DNA from: Ruania halotolerans
GTDB lineage: Bacteria; Actinomycetota; Actinomycetes; Actinomycetales; Beutenbergiaceae
DNA length: 64,000 bases
Assembly: GCF_021049285.1 (NCBI RefSeq)
Contig: NZ_CP088017.1
Coordinates: 1,623,380 to 1,687,379, forward strand
Direction of reading: 5' to 3'
Shown here: piece by piece, positions 1 through 8,160 of the stretch
Position numbering within the stretch: the stretch's first letter is position 1
Layout: the number at the start of each line of letters is the position of its first letter
Notes under the pieces: generated by a model
Seen by the model: only the letters and a program-made list of their open reading frames with translations
Database searches by the model: none
Told to the model about the DNA's origin: nothing
Made by a program: the position numbers and the translations under genes

Positions 1-1518
1 GGCGCGATGGAGGACTACGACGTGGGCACCACGTTCGTGGCCACCGAACCGGTCACCTTCAGCATGCTCTATCGCGACCACCCCAACTACGCCTTCAGCG
101 AGGACTGGTCGATCCTGCAGGACCTGGAGGAGAACCACAACGTCTCCTTCGACATGGTGAACGTGCCGCTCTCGGACTGGAACGACCGCCGCAACCTGCT
201 GCTTGCTGCCGGAGACGCCCCGGATATCGTGCCGTCCACCTATGTGGCCGACGCCGATCAGTTCGTGGCCAGCGGCACATTGCTGCCGATCTCGGAGTAC
301 CTCGAGTACATGCCGAACTTCACCGCGAAGGTCGACGAGTGGGGCCTCACCGAGGACCTGGACCGGACCCGCCAGGAGGATGGCAGCTTCTACGTCCTGC
401 CCGGCCTGCTGGAGAACCCCAAGCCCACCTATACCATCGCGATCCGTGCCGACCTGTGGGAGGAAGCCGGCCTGACCGAGGATCCGCAGACGTGGGAGGA
501 GTTCGCCGATCAACTCGAGACGGTCGCCGACGCCCACCCCGAGATCGACTACCCCTACTCCGACCGATGGTCGATGAACGGTCCGATCGAGGCCACCCTG
601 CAGGCCGCCGCCGGTAACTTCGGCACCGAGGCCGGCTGGGGGTACGGGGACGGCGTGACCTGGAACGGGAGTGAGTTCGAGTACACCGGCGCCCAGGACG
701 GCTACCGGGACCTGGTCGGCTACTTCGCCGATCTGGTGGATCGCGGTTTGATGGACCCTGAGTCCATCAGCCAGGACGATGACGCCGCCAAGGCCAAGCT
801 CGTCTCCGGCCAGTCCGCCGCGATCGGCTCCAATGACCAGGAGATCCTCGGCTATCGCACCGCCCTGGAGGAGGCCGGCGAAGACGGGGCCGAGCTACGC
901 CAGATCGTGGTTCCGGCCGGCCCGGCAGGGGACCGGATGGACGCCTCGACCGGCGGCCGGTTCGAATCCGGGATCGTCTTCTCCTCCAGTGCCGCCGAAT
1001 CGGAGAACTTCGTGGCGATGCTGCAGTACATCGATTGGCTGTACTACTCCGATGAGGGCCTCGAGTTCGCCAAGTGGGGTGTGGAGGGTGAGACCTACAC
1101 GGTGGCCGACGACGGTACCCGCACCCTGGCCGAGAGCATCGACATCAACGGACTCAACCCGGGAGCGCCGGAGGCGCTGAACACCGACTATGGCTACCAC
1201 AACGGTGTGTGGATGCTCGCGCACGGTTCCACGCAGGACCTGCTCGACTCCATGCTGCGCCCCGAAGTGGTGGAGTTCCGGGCGGCGATGAACGAGAAGG
1301 AGGTGGCCGATCCCGGCCCGGCGATCCTGATGGATGAGCTCGAGCGGGAGCAGGCCTCTCTGCAACAGTCGAGTTTGCAGGACATCGTCATGCAGAACAC
1401 CTCGGCCTTCATCCTTGGCCAGCGTCCGATGGAGGAGTGGGACGAGTACGTGGCCGAGCTGGAAGGCGCGGGCATGAACGACTATGTGGAGCTCGTGAAC
1501 GGCGCCGCTGCAGAATGA
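1..1518 (+). CDS. ABC transporter carbohydrate-binding protein, LplA/YtcQ-like (5' end outside window)
   Basis: Extracellular solute-binding protein of a carbohydrate ABC importer. The frame is open from base 1, so the true start and the expected lipoprotein signal peptide lie upstream; the first Met at base 7 is internal. About 505 residues are present. The fold signature of family 1 sugar binders is visible: an early stretch with PDIVPSTYVADADQF, then AIRADLWEEAGLTEDPQTWEEFADQL, which I read as the usual domain-hinge region, and a Trp/Tyr-rich C-terminal half. The large size and the YesL-like gene right after it resemble Firmicute LplA/YtcQ systems for complex plant oligosaccharides. The stop overlaps the ATG of the next gene (ATGA). 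The permeases are presumably upstream. The ligand is unknown; the GH42 gene downstream suggests a galactoside. Confidence 0.85.
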   Translation, partial: GAMEDYDVGTTFVATEPVTFSMLYRDHPNYAFSEDWSILQDLEENHNVSFDMVNVPLSDWNDRRNLLLAAGDAPDIVPSTYVADADQFVASGTLLPISEYLEYMPNFTAKVDEWGLTEDLDRTRQEDGSFYVLPGLLENPKPTYTIAIRADLWEEAGLTEDPQTWEEFADQLETVADAHPEIDYPYSDRWSMNGPIEATLQAAAGNFGTEAGWGYGDGVTWNGSEFEYTGAQDGYRDLVGYFADLVDRGLMDPESISQDDDAAKAKLVSGQSAAIGSNDQEILGYRTALEEAGEDGAELRQIVVPAGPAGDRMDASTGGRFESGIVFSSSAAESENFVAMLQYIDWLYYSDEGLEFAKWGVEGETYTVADDGTRTLAESIDINGLNPGAPEALNTDYGYHNGVWMLAHGSTQDLLDSMLRPEVVEFRAAMNEKEVADPGPAILMDELEREQASLQQSSLQDIVMQNTSAFILGQRPMEEWDEYVAELEGAGMNDYVELVNGAAAE

Positions 1519-2258
1519 CTGTGATGGCACCAGCGAGCACACCTCTGCCCGGGGAACCGGGCAGAGGTGTGCTCGGCCGCACCACCACATGGATCCACTG
1601 GGCGCTCACCCTCACCGTGCTGTGTGCCCTGGCCAGCGCACCCGGTCTGGTGCTCCTGGCGCTCCTCGACGGCGGCCGGTCGCCCTGGGCGTTGGCCCTT
1701 GGCCTGCTGCCGGCCGGCCCGGCGTTCTCAGCGACCTTGTTCGCCTGGCGGGCACGCGGCCGGGGCGATGCCGAGGACGGTGGGGCGCCTGCGCCATGGC
1801 GCTCGTTCCGCCGCGGCTACGCGGGCGGGATCGCGGACGTGCTGCGGATCTGGGTGCCGATGCTCATGGTGCTGGCCGTGCTTGCCACCTCGGCCGCGAA
1901 CATCGACGACGCCGGAGTACCCGGCGCCTATGTGGGCGTGCTCGCCGTGATCGGGCTTGGCGTTCTGCTCAGCGGTGCGCAGGCGATCGTGATCGCCACC
2001 TGCTTCTCCTTCCGCACCCGCGACGCCGTCCGGCTGGCCGTGCACCACGTCTTCCGGATGCCCTTCGTGACGGTAGGCGTGCTGGCCCTGGTGATCTGCG
2101 CCGTCGGGGTGCTTTGGCAGGCCGGCGACGGTCCGCTGGTGCTCCTCGGGGCCATGTTCGCCCTCGCCCTGTGGCGCATCGACATGCCGCTGATCGCACG
2201 CATCGAGCGCGACTTCACCCTCCCCACCCCGAATAACACACCCCCCACCACCCCCTAG
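1515..2258 (+). CDS. YesL-like (DUF624) membrane protein
   Basis: Integral membrane protein of 247 aa with about six hydrophobic segments (residues about 27-45, 54-70, 110-130, 140-165, 180-200 and 205-220). YesL/DUF624 proteins commonly accompany LplA-type sugar ABC systems; their exact role is not established. The ATG at 1515 overlaps the previous stop as ATGA, which favours translational coupling. An alternative GTG at 1569 lies just after a strong hairpin that covers codons 7-21, so the true N-terminus is uncertain by 18 residues; the N-terminal 18 residues look like linker, not conserved protein. The C-terminus is Pro/Thr-rich (TPNNTPPTTP), encoded by a CCACC-rich stretch that is duplicated past the stop codon. 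Confidence 0.75.
   Translation: MTVMAPASTPLPGEPGRGVLGRTTTWIHWALTLTVLCALASAPGLVLLALLDGGRSPWALALGLLPAGPAFSATLFAWRARGRGDAEDGGAPAPWRSFRRGYAGGIADVLRIWVPMLMVLAVLATSAANIDDAGVPGAYVGVLAVIGLGVLLSGAQAIVIATCFSFRTRDAVRLAVHHVFRMPFVTVGVLALVICAVGVLWQAGDGPLVLLGAMFALALWRIDMPLIARIERDFTLPTPNNTPPTTP
1534..1575 (+). promoter_or_regulatory. Perfect 19-bp hairpin with GGAA tetraloop at the SBP/YesL junction
   Basis: Arms 1534-1552 and 1557-1575 are perfect reverse complements and enclose the GNRA-type loop GGAA. It begins 16 nt after the binding-protein stop and sits inside the first codons of the YesL-like gene. No T-run follows, so it is not a classical terminator. A 3'-stabilising or attenuating element that keeps binding-protein mRNA in excess over downstream genes is the likely role (inference). 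Confidence 0.7.
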
Positions 2259-2274
2259 CCCCACCACCCCCTAG
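2243..2274 (+). repeat. Perfect tandem duplication of 16 nt including a stop codon
   Basis: Two identical 16-nt units (2243-2258 and 2259-2274) of the form CCCCACCACCCCCTAG. The first unit ends with the TAG stop of the YesL-like gene, so the duplication copies the end of the gene into the intergenic space. A slippage product is the simplest explanation. Confidence 0.8.
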
Positions 2275-2295
2275 CCGCGAGTGCTCTGCTTTTCG

Positions 2296-2308
2296 CTCAC
2301 CTAGTGAG
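2296..2308. promoter_or_regulatory. Candidate operator palindrome upstream of the GH42 gene
   Basis: CTCAC-CTA-GTGAG is a short perfect dyad in the 130-nt gap before the beta-galactosidase gene. The gap also shows a longer imperfect relation between GCGAGTG (about 2277) and CACTCG (about 2329). No known consensus is matched; this is only a candidate site. Confidence 0.25.
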
Positions 2309-2388
2309 ATATAGGCGAGATCGGCCGCACTCGACTCACGTTCAGGGCATGAAACGGCCAGGCAGTGCACGAGACGATCAGGAGATTC

Positions 2389-4452
2389 ATGCGCGCCCCT
2401 CGCACCTCGAAGATTCTCTACGGCGGCGACTACAACCCCGAACAGTGGTCGGCCGAGATCTGGGACGTCGACTACGCGGCTTTCGAGCTCGCCCGGATCG
2501 ACACCCTCACGTTGGGAGTGTTCACCTGGTCGCTACTGCAGCCCGATGAAGAGACCTACGATTTCACCGCACTGGACGCCGCCGTGCAGCGCGCCGTGAC
2601 CGAGGGAAAGCAGATCGTGCTCGCCACGGCGACCGGCGGCATGCCGCCGTGGCTGGGCAAGACCTACCCCGAGGTGAACCGGACCGACTTCGAGGGGCGG
2701 CGGCACGTGTACGGGCAGCGGCACAACCACTGCCCGAGCTCGCCGGTATTCCGCCGCCTGTCTGCGGCGCTCGCGGACCGGATCGCGCAGCGGTACACCG
2801 GGACGCCCGGATTGGTGGCCTGGCATGTGGGCAATGAGTACGGCGGACCGGACGGCTCCTGTTATTGCCAGAACTGTGCCGCTGGCTACCGCGAGTGGCT
2901 GGCGCAGCGGTACGGATCCCTCGAGGCGCTGAACGAGGCATGGAACACCACCTTCTGGTCGCACCGCTATAGCGCCTGGGACCAGATCGAGGTGCCGAAC
3001 GCGCTCAGCGAGCACTGGCGCGGCCCGAACCACACGGCCTTCCAAGGGAACACCCTCGACTTCCGGCGATTCATGTCTGAGGCCCTGCTGCGTAACTTCC
3101 GCGACGAGAAGGAGCGCATCCGCGCCCACGACGCTGACACCCCGGTCACCACCAACTTCATGGGCGCATTCCGCCCGATCGACTACCACCGGTGGAGTGA
3201 GCACCTCGACTTCGCCACCTGGGACAACTACCCGCCCGGGCGGGACAAACACGTCCGGATGGCCTTCACCCACGATCTGATGCGCGGGCTCAAGGGCGGC
3301 GAACCGTTCTGGGTGATGGAACAGACCCCCACGATTACCGCCAGCCGGGACGTGAATCCGGTCAAGCGCCCCGGCGTGCTGGGACTGTGGTCCTGGCAGG
3401 GGATCGCCCATGGCGCGGACGCGATGTTGTACTTCCAGATGCGCGCCTCCCGCGGCGCCTGCGAGAAATACCACGGCGCCGTGCTCGACCACGCCGGACG
3501 CACCGACTCTCGCCCGTTCCGCGAGGTGGCCGCTCTGGGCGAACAACTTGAGCAGCTCGGCGATGCGGTGGTCGGTGCGCGCACCCCGGCGAAGGTCGCG
3601 CTGATCGTGGACTGGGACAACTGGTGGACCACCGAGATCACCGACGGCTTCAACCGGCACGTCAGCTATCTCGCCACCGTGCTCGGCTACTACGACGCCG
3701 TATGGAACGCGGGTGCGCAGGTGGACGTGGTGCCGATGACGGCGGACCTCACCACCTACGACGTGGTCCTCGCTCCGCAGCTGCACCTGCTCAAGGGTGA
3801 CATCGCCGACCGGCTGCATGCGGTGGCGCAGCGGGGCGGGACCGTGCTCACGTCGTTCTGGGCGGGCCGGGTGGACGAGTCCGCGAATGCCTTCCTGATG
3901 GACGCGCCCGGGCCGCTCGCACCCACCCTCGGGATCCGGGTGGAAGAGATCGACTCCGCCGGGCCGGGGGAGACGAACCCGGTCACCTTGGCGCTGGAGG
4001 AGGGGTCGGTTGATGCTGCTGCCGCGTTGGTGATGGAGCTGATCGTGCCCACCGGCGCGGAGGTGATCGGCACCTATGGCGCCGACTTCTACGCGGGCAC
4101 CCCCGCCGTCACGAAGAACACCGTGGGTGCCGGGCAGGCCTGGTACGTGGGAGCCGGGCTTGATGCGATCGGGCTGCGAGCGATTCTGCGGCAGGTGCTC
4201 GCCGGGCACGGCCTGATCGGCCCCTACGCCGGCACACCTGATCTGGAGCACGCGGTGCGCGAGCGGGTCGGTGCTCGGAACGAGGGAGACGGTGAGATCG
4301 AGCGGGTGCACTTCCTGCTCAACCACGGGGGCGTGCCGGTGCGGGTGCCCGCACACGTCGGCGGGCAGAACCTGCTCACCGGCGCCGAGATCCACGCTGG
4401 CGAGAGTCTCGTCCTGGATCCGACCGATGTTGTCGTCATCCTTGAGGCCTGA
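2389..4452 (+). CDS. Beta-galactosidase, glycoside hydrolase family 42
   Basis: Hydrolyses terminal beta-D-galactosides, probably in the cytoplasm because no signal peptide is present. 687 aa, the usual GH42 length. The N-terminus has ILYGGDYNPEQW, the family hallmark. The acid/base Glu is in HVGNEYGGP and the nucleophile Glu in FWVMEQTP. The four cysteines of the GH42 zinc site are present: one in HNHCPSSP and three in SCYCQNC. After the barrel come the trimerization domain (from about residue 395) and a small C-terminal beta domain. ATG 2389 is chosen because AGGAG lies just upstream and the protein then begins shortly before the conserved strand; GTG 2365 is an in-frame alternative. It likely acts on oligosaccharides brought in by the transporter encoded upstream. 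Confidence 0.93.
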   Translation: MRAPRTSKILYGGDYNPEQWSAEIWDVDYAAFELARIDTLTLGVFTWSLLQPDEETYDFTALDAAVQRAVTEGKQIVLATATGGMPPWLGKTYPEVNRTDFEGRRHVYGQRHNHCPSSPVFRRLSAALADRIAQRYTGTPGLVAWHVGNEYGGPDGSCYCQNCAAGYREWLAQRYGSLEALNEAWNTTFWSHRYSAWDQIEVPNALSEHWRGPNHTAFQGNTLDFRRFMSEALLRNFRDEKERIRAHDADTPVTTNFMGAFRPIDYHRWSEHLDFATWDNYPPGRDKHVRMAFTHDLMRGLKGGEPFWVMEQTPTITASRDVNPVKRPGVLGLWSWQGIAHGADAMLYFQMRASRGACEKYHGAVLDHAGRTDSRPFREVAALGEQLEQLGDAVVGARTPAKVALIVDWDNWWTTEITDGFNRHVSYLATVLGYYDAVWNAGAQVDVVPMTADLTTYDVVLAPQLHLLKGDIADRLHAVAQRGGTVLTSFWAGRVDESANAFLMDAPGPLAPTLGIRVEEIDSAGPGETNPVTLALEEGSVDAAAALVMELIVPTGAEVIGTYGADFYAGTPAVTKNTVGAGQAWYVGAGLDAIGLRAILRQVLAGHGLIGPYAGTPDLEHAVRERVGARNEGDGEIERVHFLLNHGGVPVRVPAHVGGQNLLTGAEIHAGESLVLDPTDVVVILEA

Positions 4453-4525
4453 CCGACCGGTCAGCTGGAATCCTCCGGGCTTTTCTTGACTCGATCGACG
4501 CGATCCCGCCGATGGGGGCCACACG

Positions 4526-6181
4526 TCACGTGAGCGCGGCGGTCCAGGTGAGGACGGCGCCGCCCTGCTTGTGGCCGCCCGCTCCGTCAATGCTGTTGTC
4601 TCCACCTGCCACGAGCGTGCACTCGCCACCGTGGCGGCGGGCCCGTCCGGCGAGGTTCGCCAGCCCGGAGTGACGGTCGGCCGCCGGGTCAGGGCCGACG
4701 CCGTCGTCGGTGACGGTAATGGTGAGTACACCCGCCTGCGCCACGAGCGCGACCCGCACATGGCCGGCACGGGCATGCCGGGCGGCATTGGCGAGCCCTT
4801 CGCGCACCACGGCCACGACGTCGTCGGCGAGGTCCTCCATCCCACCCGCTGCCAGCTCGGCTGCAGTCGCGTCGTCGAACGTGACCGAGGTGGCCAGCCC
4901 CAGATCGGTCCGGCCCAGGGCGGCTTCGGCCTCCACCCGTTCGGTCAGTGGTGCGTTCTCGGCATCAGTGCGTAGGGCGTGCACGATCCGCCGGATCTGC
5001 CCGACGGCCTCGTCCACTCCGTCCAGGGCCGCCTCCAGGTCTCCAGTCAGCGCCGCCGGCGCGGGAGCGGGTGAGCCAAGGAGTCGCTGCTGTGCTTGGC
5101 CCAGGCGCAGTCCGGTAGCGAACAGATGCTGGATCGCCAGGTCGTGCAGATCCCGCGCGATCCGGCTGCGTTCGGAGAGCAATGCCGCCAGATCCTGTGC
5201 CTGCCGCGACTCCGAGAGCGTGATCGCCAGGGCCGCCTGGCGGGCAATCGACTCGGCGATGGTCAGCTCGTTCTCGGTGAATTCGCCGGCGCCGGTGTGC
5301 CGCAGCAGAATGAGCACGCCGAGGCCGTGGTCACCGGCCATCAACGGTGCGTACAAGGACGGCCCGTACCGGCCGAACTGCGGCACACGCAGATTCCGCG
5401 CCCGGGCGAAGGAGTCCACGATGATCCCGTGGCCGTCCCGGAGCACGGTCATCGCCCGCCCGTTCGACGGCATCACGATGCCGACCAGGTCACCCACCGG
5501 GTCACCGTCGGCGAATTCGATCACCCAGTCCTGCCCGAGACCCGGCAGTACGATCACCGCCGTATCGGCGCGCGCCACCTGCCGCACCCGCGCCGCGATC
5601 AGCTCGAGCGCCTCCTCGATATCGGTACCGGAGAGCAGGGTGGTGGTGATCTCCTGCCCGACGGCGAGCCACCGTTCCCGCGTGCGTGCCGCCGCGTAGA
5701 GGCGTGCGTTCTGCACGGCGATCCCGGCAGCGGCGGCGAGCATGCGGACCTGGTCGGCGTCGTCCGCCGTGAACGGTTCTGCCTTGCCGGCCAGGTAGAG
5801 CCGCCCGTACGTCTGGTCACGGATCCGTACTTGGACGCCCAGGAAGCGCGCCGTACGAGGGTGTCCGGGCGGGAGGTCCGCGAAGCGCGGGTGGTCGATC
5901 AGATCCTCGAGGACCATCGGCTCCGTGCCGATCGCTTCCAACACCTCGACGCCGTGCGGGTGGGTCAGCAGTGCGTGCACATCCGGCGCATTCCCCGTCT
6001 GTAGGTGGCTCTCCACCTCACCGGCGGCATCGAGAACGTCGATCGCGGAGTAGGGGGCGCCGGTGAGGTCCGCGGCAGCTTCGATGACGTTGTGGAGCAC
6101 CTCGTGCAGCTCCAGGTGCGAGGTCACCGAGAGCACGGCGTTCAGTAGCGGGGCCGTGCGCCCGTTGGGACCACTGGTCAT
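4526..6181 (-). CDS. DevS/DosS-like GAF-domain sensor histidine kinase linked to cyd operon
   Basis: Cytoplasmic sensor kinase of 551 aa. Two GAF domains (about residues 10-165 and 180-320) are followed by a HisKA_3 dimerisation helix with the phospho-acceptor in ARDLHDLAIQ (about 348) and a HATPase domain ending with DDGVGP. The first GAF domain has the PPGHPRTARFLGV pattern seen in DevS/DosS redox and oxygen sensors. There are no membrane segments. The start codon overlaps the cydC stop (ATGA), so it is the last gene of the cytochrome bd operon. No response regulator is adjacent, so the partner must be elsewhere. It probably reports oxygen or redox state to regulate respiration genes; whether it binds haem cannot be decided here. 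It converges on the GH42 gene, 73 nt away. Confidence 0.85.
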   Translation of the reverse strand: MTSGPNGRTAPLLNAVLSVTSHLELHEVLHNVIEAAADLTGAPYSAIDVLDAAGEVESHLQTGNAPDVHALLTHPHGVEVLEAIGTEPMVLEDLIDHPRFADLPPGHPRTARFLGVQVRIRDQTYGRLYLAGKAEPFTADDADQVRMLAAAAGIAVQNARLYAAARTRERWLAVGQEITTTLLSGTDIEEALELIAARVRQVARADTAVIVLPGLGQDWVIEFADGDPVGDLVGIVMPSNGRAMTVLRDGHGIIVDSFARARNLRVPQFGRYGPSLYAPLMAGDHGLGVLILLRHTGAGEFTENELTIAESIARQAALAITLSESRQAQDLAALLSERSRIARDLHDLAIQHLFATGLRLGQAQQRLLGSPAPAPAALTGDLEAALDGVDEAVGQIRRIVHALRTDAENAPLTERVEAEAALGRTDLGLATSVTFDDATAAELAAGGMEDLADDVVAVVREGLANAARHARAGHVRVALVAQAGVLTITVTDDGVGPDPAADRHSGLANLAGRARRHGGECTLVAGGDNSIDGAGGHKQGGAVLTWTAALT

Positions 6182-8160
6182 GGCACCAGTGTGCGCGATG
6201 TCTGGATCTGTGCCGCATCGATCCGGACGATGTCGTCCGCAGCGTCGCATCCGGTGAGCTGGTGCGTGATGACCAGCACGCCACGTGTGCTCCCACGGTG
6301 ACCGATCGCCAGAATGTCGGCCATCAACGCCTCCGCCGTGGCCGGATCGAGATGCTCGGTCGGCTCGTCCAGGATCAGCAGCGGAGCGGGACTGAGGAGG
6401 GCTCGAGCGAGCAACAGCCGACGGCGTTCCCCACCCGAGAGGGTCGGTGCGGCCACAAGGGTGTCGAGTCCGTGGGGGAGCCGGTTCACCAAGCCATCCA
6501 GCCCGACCTGGCGGAGCACAGCCTCAGCCTCGGTCACGCTCACGTCGCCACGGGCGACCCGCAGGTTCTCCAGCACAGTGGTCTCGAAGAGATGCGCGTC
6601 CTCGGCGGTGAAGGAGACCACGTCGGTGCTCACGGGAGTCGCGGCACTGTCCGCGGGTGCACCTCCTGCCGCACGAGGCTCGGCGTCACCATAGGTCTCG
6701 GCTCGATAGCCTGCAATGGTGAGTTCGCCGGCCACCGGGGGAATCAGCCCGGCGAGGGTGAGGGCGAGCGTCGTCTTCCCGGCCCCGCTGGGACCTATCA
6801 GCAGCATCGCGCGGCCCGGCTCGAGCCTCAGGTCCACCCCGGAGACCACGGCACGACCGTGCCATCCGCATGTCAGGTTCCGCGCCACCAGCACAGGCGT
6901 TGAGTTCGCGGTGACCTGCGGGCTCTGAGTCGTGGTGCTCGAGATATCCCCGTCGTCCTTGGCACGCGTTGCCCCGATCTGTCGCGCCCGGGGGAGCGAT
7001 GGCGACAGACCGGGGCAACGCGTGGTCTGGAGGGCGGGGGTAGCCCACACGACTGGTGCGGATGGTGGGGTGGCTGATGGTGGAGCGGGGGATGGTGGGG
7101 TAGCTGATGGTGCAGCGGGGGACGGTGCAGCGGCATCGAGAAGGGCACGGATGCGCCGGGCCGCCGCCGCGGACCGGGTGAGTTGCACCGCGGCCGCGGG
7201 CAATGCCGCACTCGCCTCGAAGGCTGCGAGGGGCGTGAGCACCACCACAGCAAGCTCCACCGGCGCCAGCGCTCCGGCTGTGGTGGCGGGAATTCCGATC
7301 AGCAGGGCAGCGAGCGTAGCGATCCCGGTGGCGAGGAGCACGATGGCGTGGGCGGCAGCGGCAGGGCCCGCTGCCTGGTCTCTGCCATGCCGCAGCCGTG
7401 CTTCCACCTCGCCGAGGTGGTCGTAGGCCGCCGGAAGACCGCCGTAGACCCGCAGCTCCGTCGCACCGTCCAAGATCGTGGTGACCGCGGCGGAGAGCTC
7501 GGCCCGGTCGTCAGTCAGCGCCGACTCGGACGCGCGGGCAGCGGTGGCCGCTAGGAAGGGGGCGAGCAGGCCGCTGAGCAGCAGACACCCGGCGAGCACG
7601 GCGGCGATGGCGGGCGAGAAGGCACCCACGAGCAGCACGGTGCCTGTGCCGACCACTGCGGCCACCGCCGCCGGGATCAGGGCACGCACCACGACGTCCC
7701 CGAGTGCGTCCGCATCGGCGCCGAGCCGGCTCAGCAGATCGCCGCGCCGCAAACCCACGACGGCTTCAGCGCGTCCGGTGGCCAGGTCACGATAGAGCCG
7801 CTCACGCAATGCCGCGACGCCGCGCAGCGCCACGTCGTGCGAGGCGATCCGGTCGAGGTAGCGGAAGACCCCGCGCGAGATCCCCAGCGCTCGTACAGTC
7901 ACCACAGCCACCGTGAGGTCGAGCACATGCGGCATCTGGCTCGCGCGGGCGATCAGCCACGCCGAGACCGCGGCCAGGCCCACTGCGGCGGAGAGGGTCA
8001 GCGAGCCCCAGCCGATGGCCAGCGCCGTGCGGCGCCGGTCGACCTCCAGCAGCGGCAATACACCCCGGACATCGTGCAGGTCAGCCACAAGTCCGCCCTG
8101 GGCGGTGGCAGGGTGGTGGTGTGGCGCTTGAGCGAGCGAGTCTCTGCCCGGGGCGGTCAC
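6178..8160 (-). CDS. cydC: Thiol/haem ABC exporter subunit CydC
   Basis: Half of the CydDC ABC transporter needed to assemble cytochrome bd; known CydDC moves reduced thiols or haem across the inner membrane. 660 aa: six-helix membrane domain (about residues 30-310), a long linker, then the ATPase with Walker A GPSGAGKTT, signature LSGGERRRL, Walker B LLILDEPTEHLD and switch His in VITHQ. The GTG start at 8160 overlaps the cydD stop (GTGA). The linker (about residues 340-415) is unusual: Pro/Ala/Ser-rich, containing a 10-residue tandem repeat and a large DNA palindrome. A further insertion (AEPRAAGGAPADSAATPV) lies in the ATPase domain. It is fourth in the cydABDC operon. Confidence 0.92.
   Translation of the reverse strand: MTAPGRDSLAQAPHHHPATAQGGLVADLHDVRGVLPLLEVDRRRTALAIGWGSLTLSAAVGLAAVSAWLIARASQMPHVLDLTVAVVTVRALGISRGVFRYLDRIASHDVALRGVAALRERLYRDLATGRAEAVVGLRRGDLLSRLGADADALGDVVVRALIPAAVAAVVGTGTVLLVGAFSPAIAAVLAGCLLLSGLLAPFLAATAARASESALTDDRAELSAAVTTILDGATELRVYGGLPAAYDHLGEVEARLRHGRDQAAGPAAAAHAIVLLATGIATLAALLIGIPATTAGALAPVELAVVVLTPLAAFEASAALPAAAVQLTRSAAAARRIRALLDAAAPSPAAPSATPPSPAPPSATPPSAPVVWATPALQTTRCPGLSPSLPRARQIGATRAKDDGDISSTTTQSPQVTANSTPVLVARNLTCGWHGRAVVSGVDLRLEPGRAMLLIGPSGAGKTTLALTLAGLIPPVAGELTIAGYRAETYGDAEPRAAGGAPADSAATPVSTDVVSFTAEDAHLFETTVLENLRVARGDVSVTEAEAVLRQVGLDGLVNRLPHGLDTLVAAPTLSGGERRRLLLARALLSPAPLLILDEPTEHLDPATAEALMADILAIGHRGSTRGVLVITHQLTGCDAADDIVRIDAAQIQTSRTLVP
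6963..7024. repeat. Palindrome with 23-bp arms inside the cydC linker
   Basis: Arms 6963-6985 and 7002-7024 are reverse complements with one mismatch and are separated by 16 nt. They are read in frame as part of the CydC linker (CPGLSPSLPRARQIGATRA on the minus strand). The size, the low-conservation location and the preserved frame resemble a small palindromic element inserted in a coding gene, but no second copy is seen in this window. Confidence 0.75.
7061..7120. repeat. 30-nt in-frame tandem repeat in the cydC linker
   Basis: Units 7061-7090 and 7091-7120 match at 28 of 30 positions; a partial third unit follows at 7121. Each unit encodes ten residues of a Pro/Ala/Ser/Thr linker, so copy number changes would lengthen the linker without a frameshift. 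Confidence 0.8.

Noticed and set aside
2533-4845. A 770-codon minus-strand open frame over the GH42 gene
   Set aside because: Antisense shadow of the beta-galactosidase, which has both catalytic Glu and the zinc Cys; the shadow translation is His/Arg-rich and featureless.
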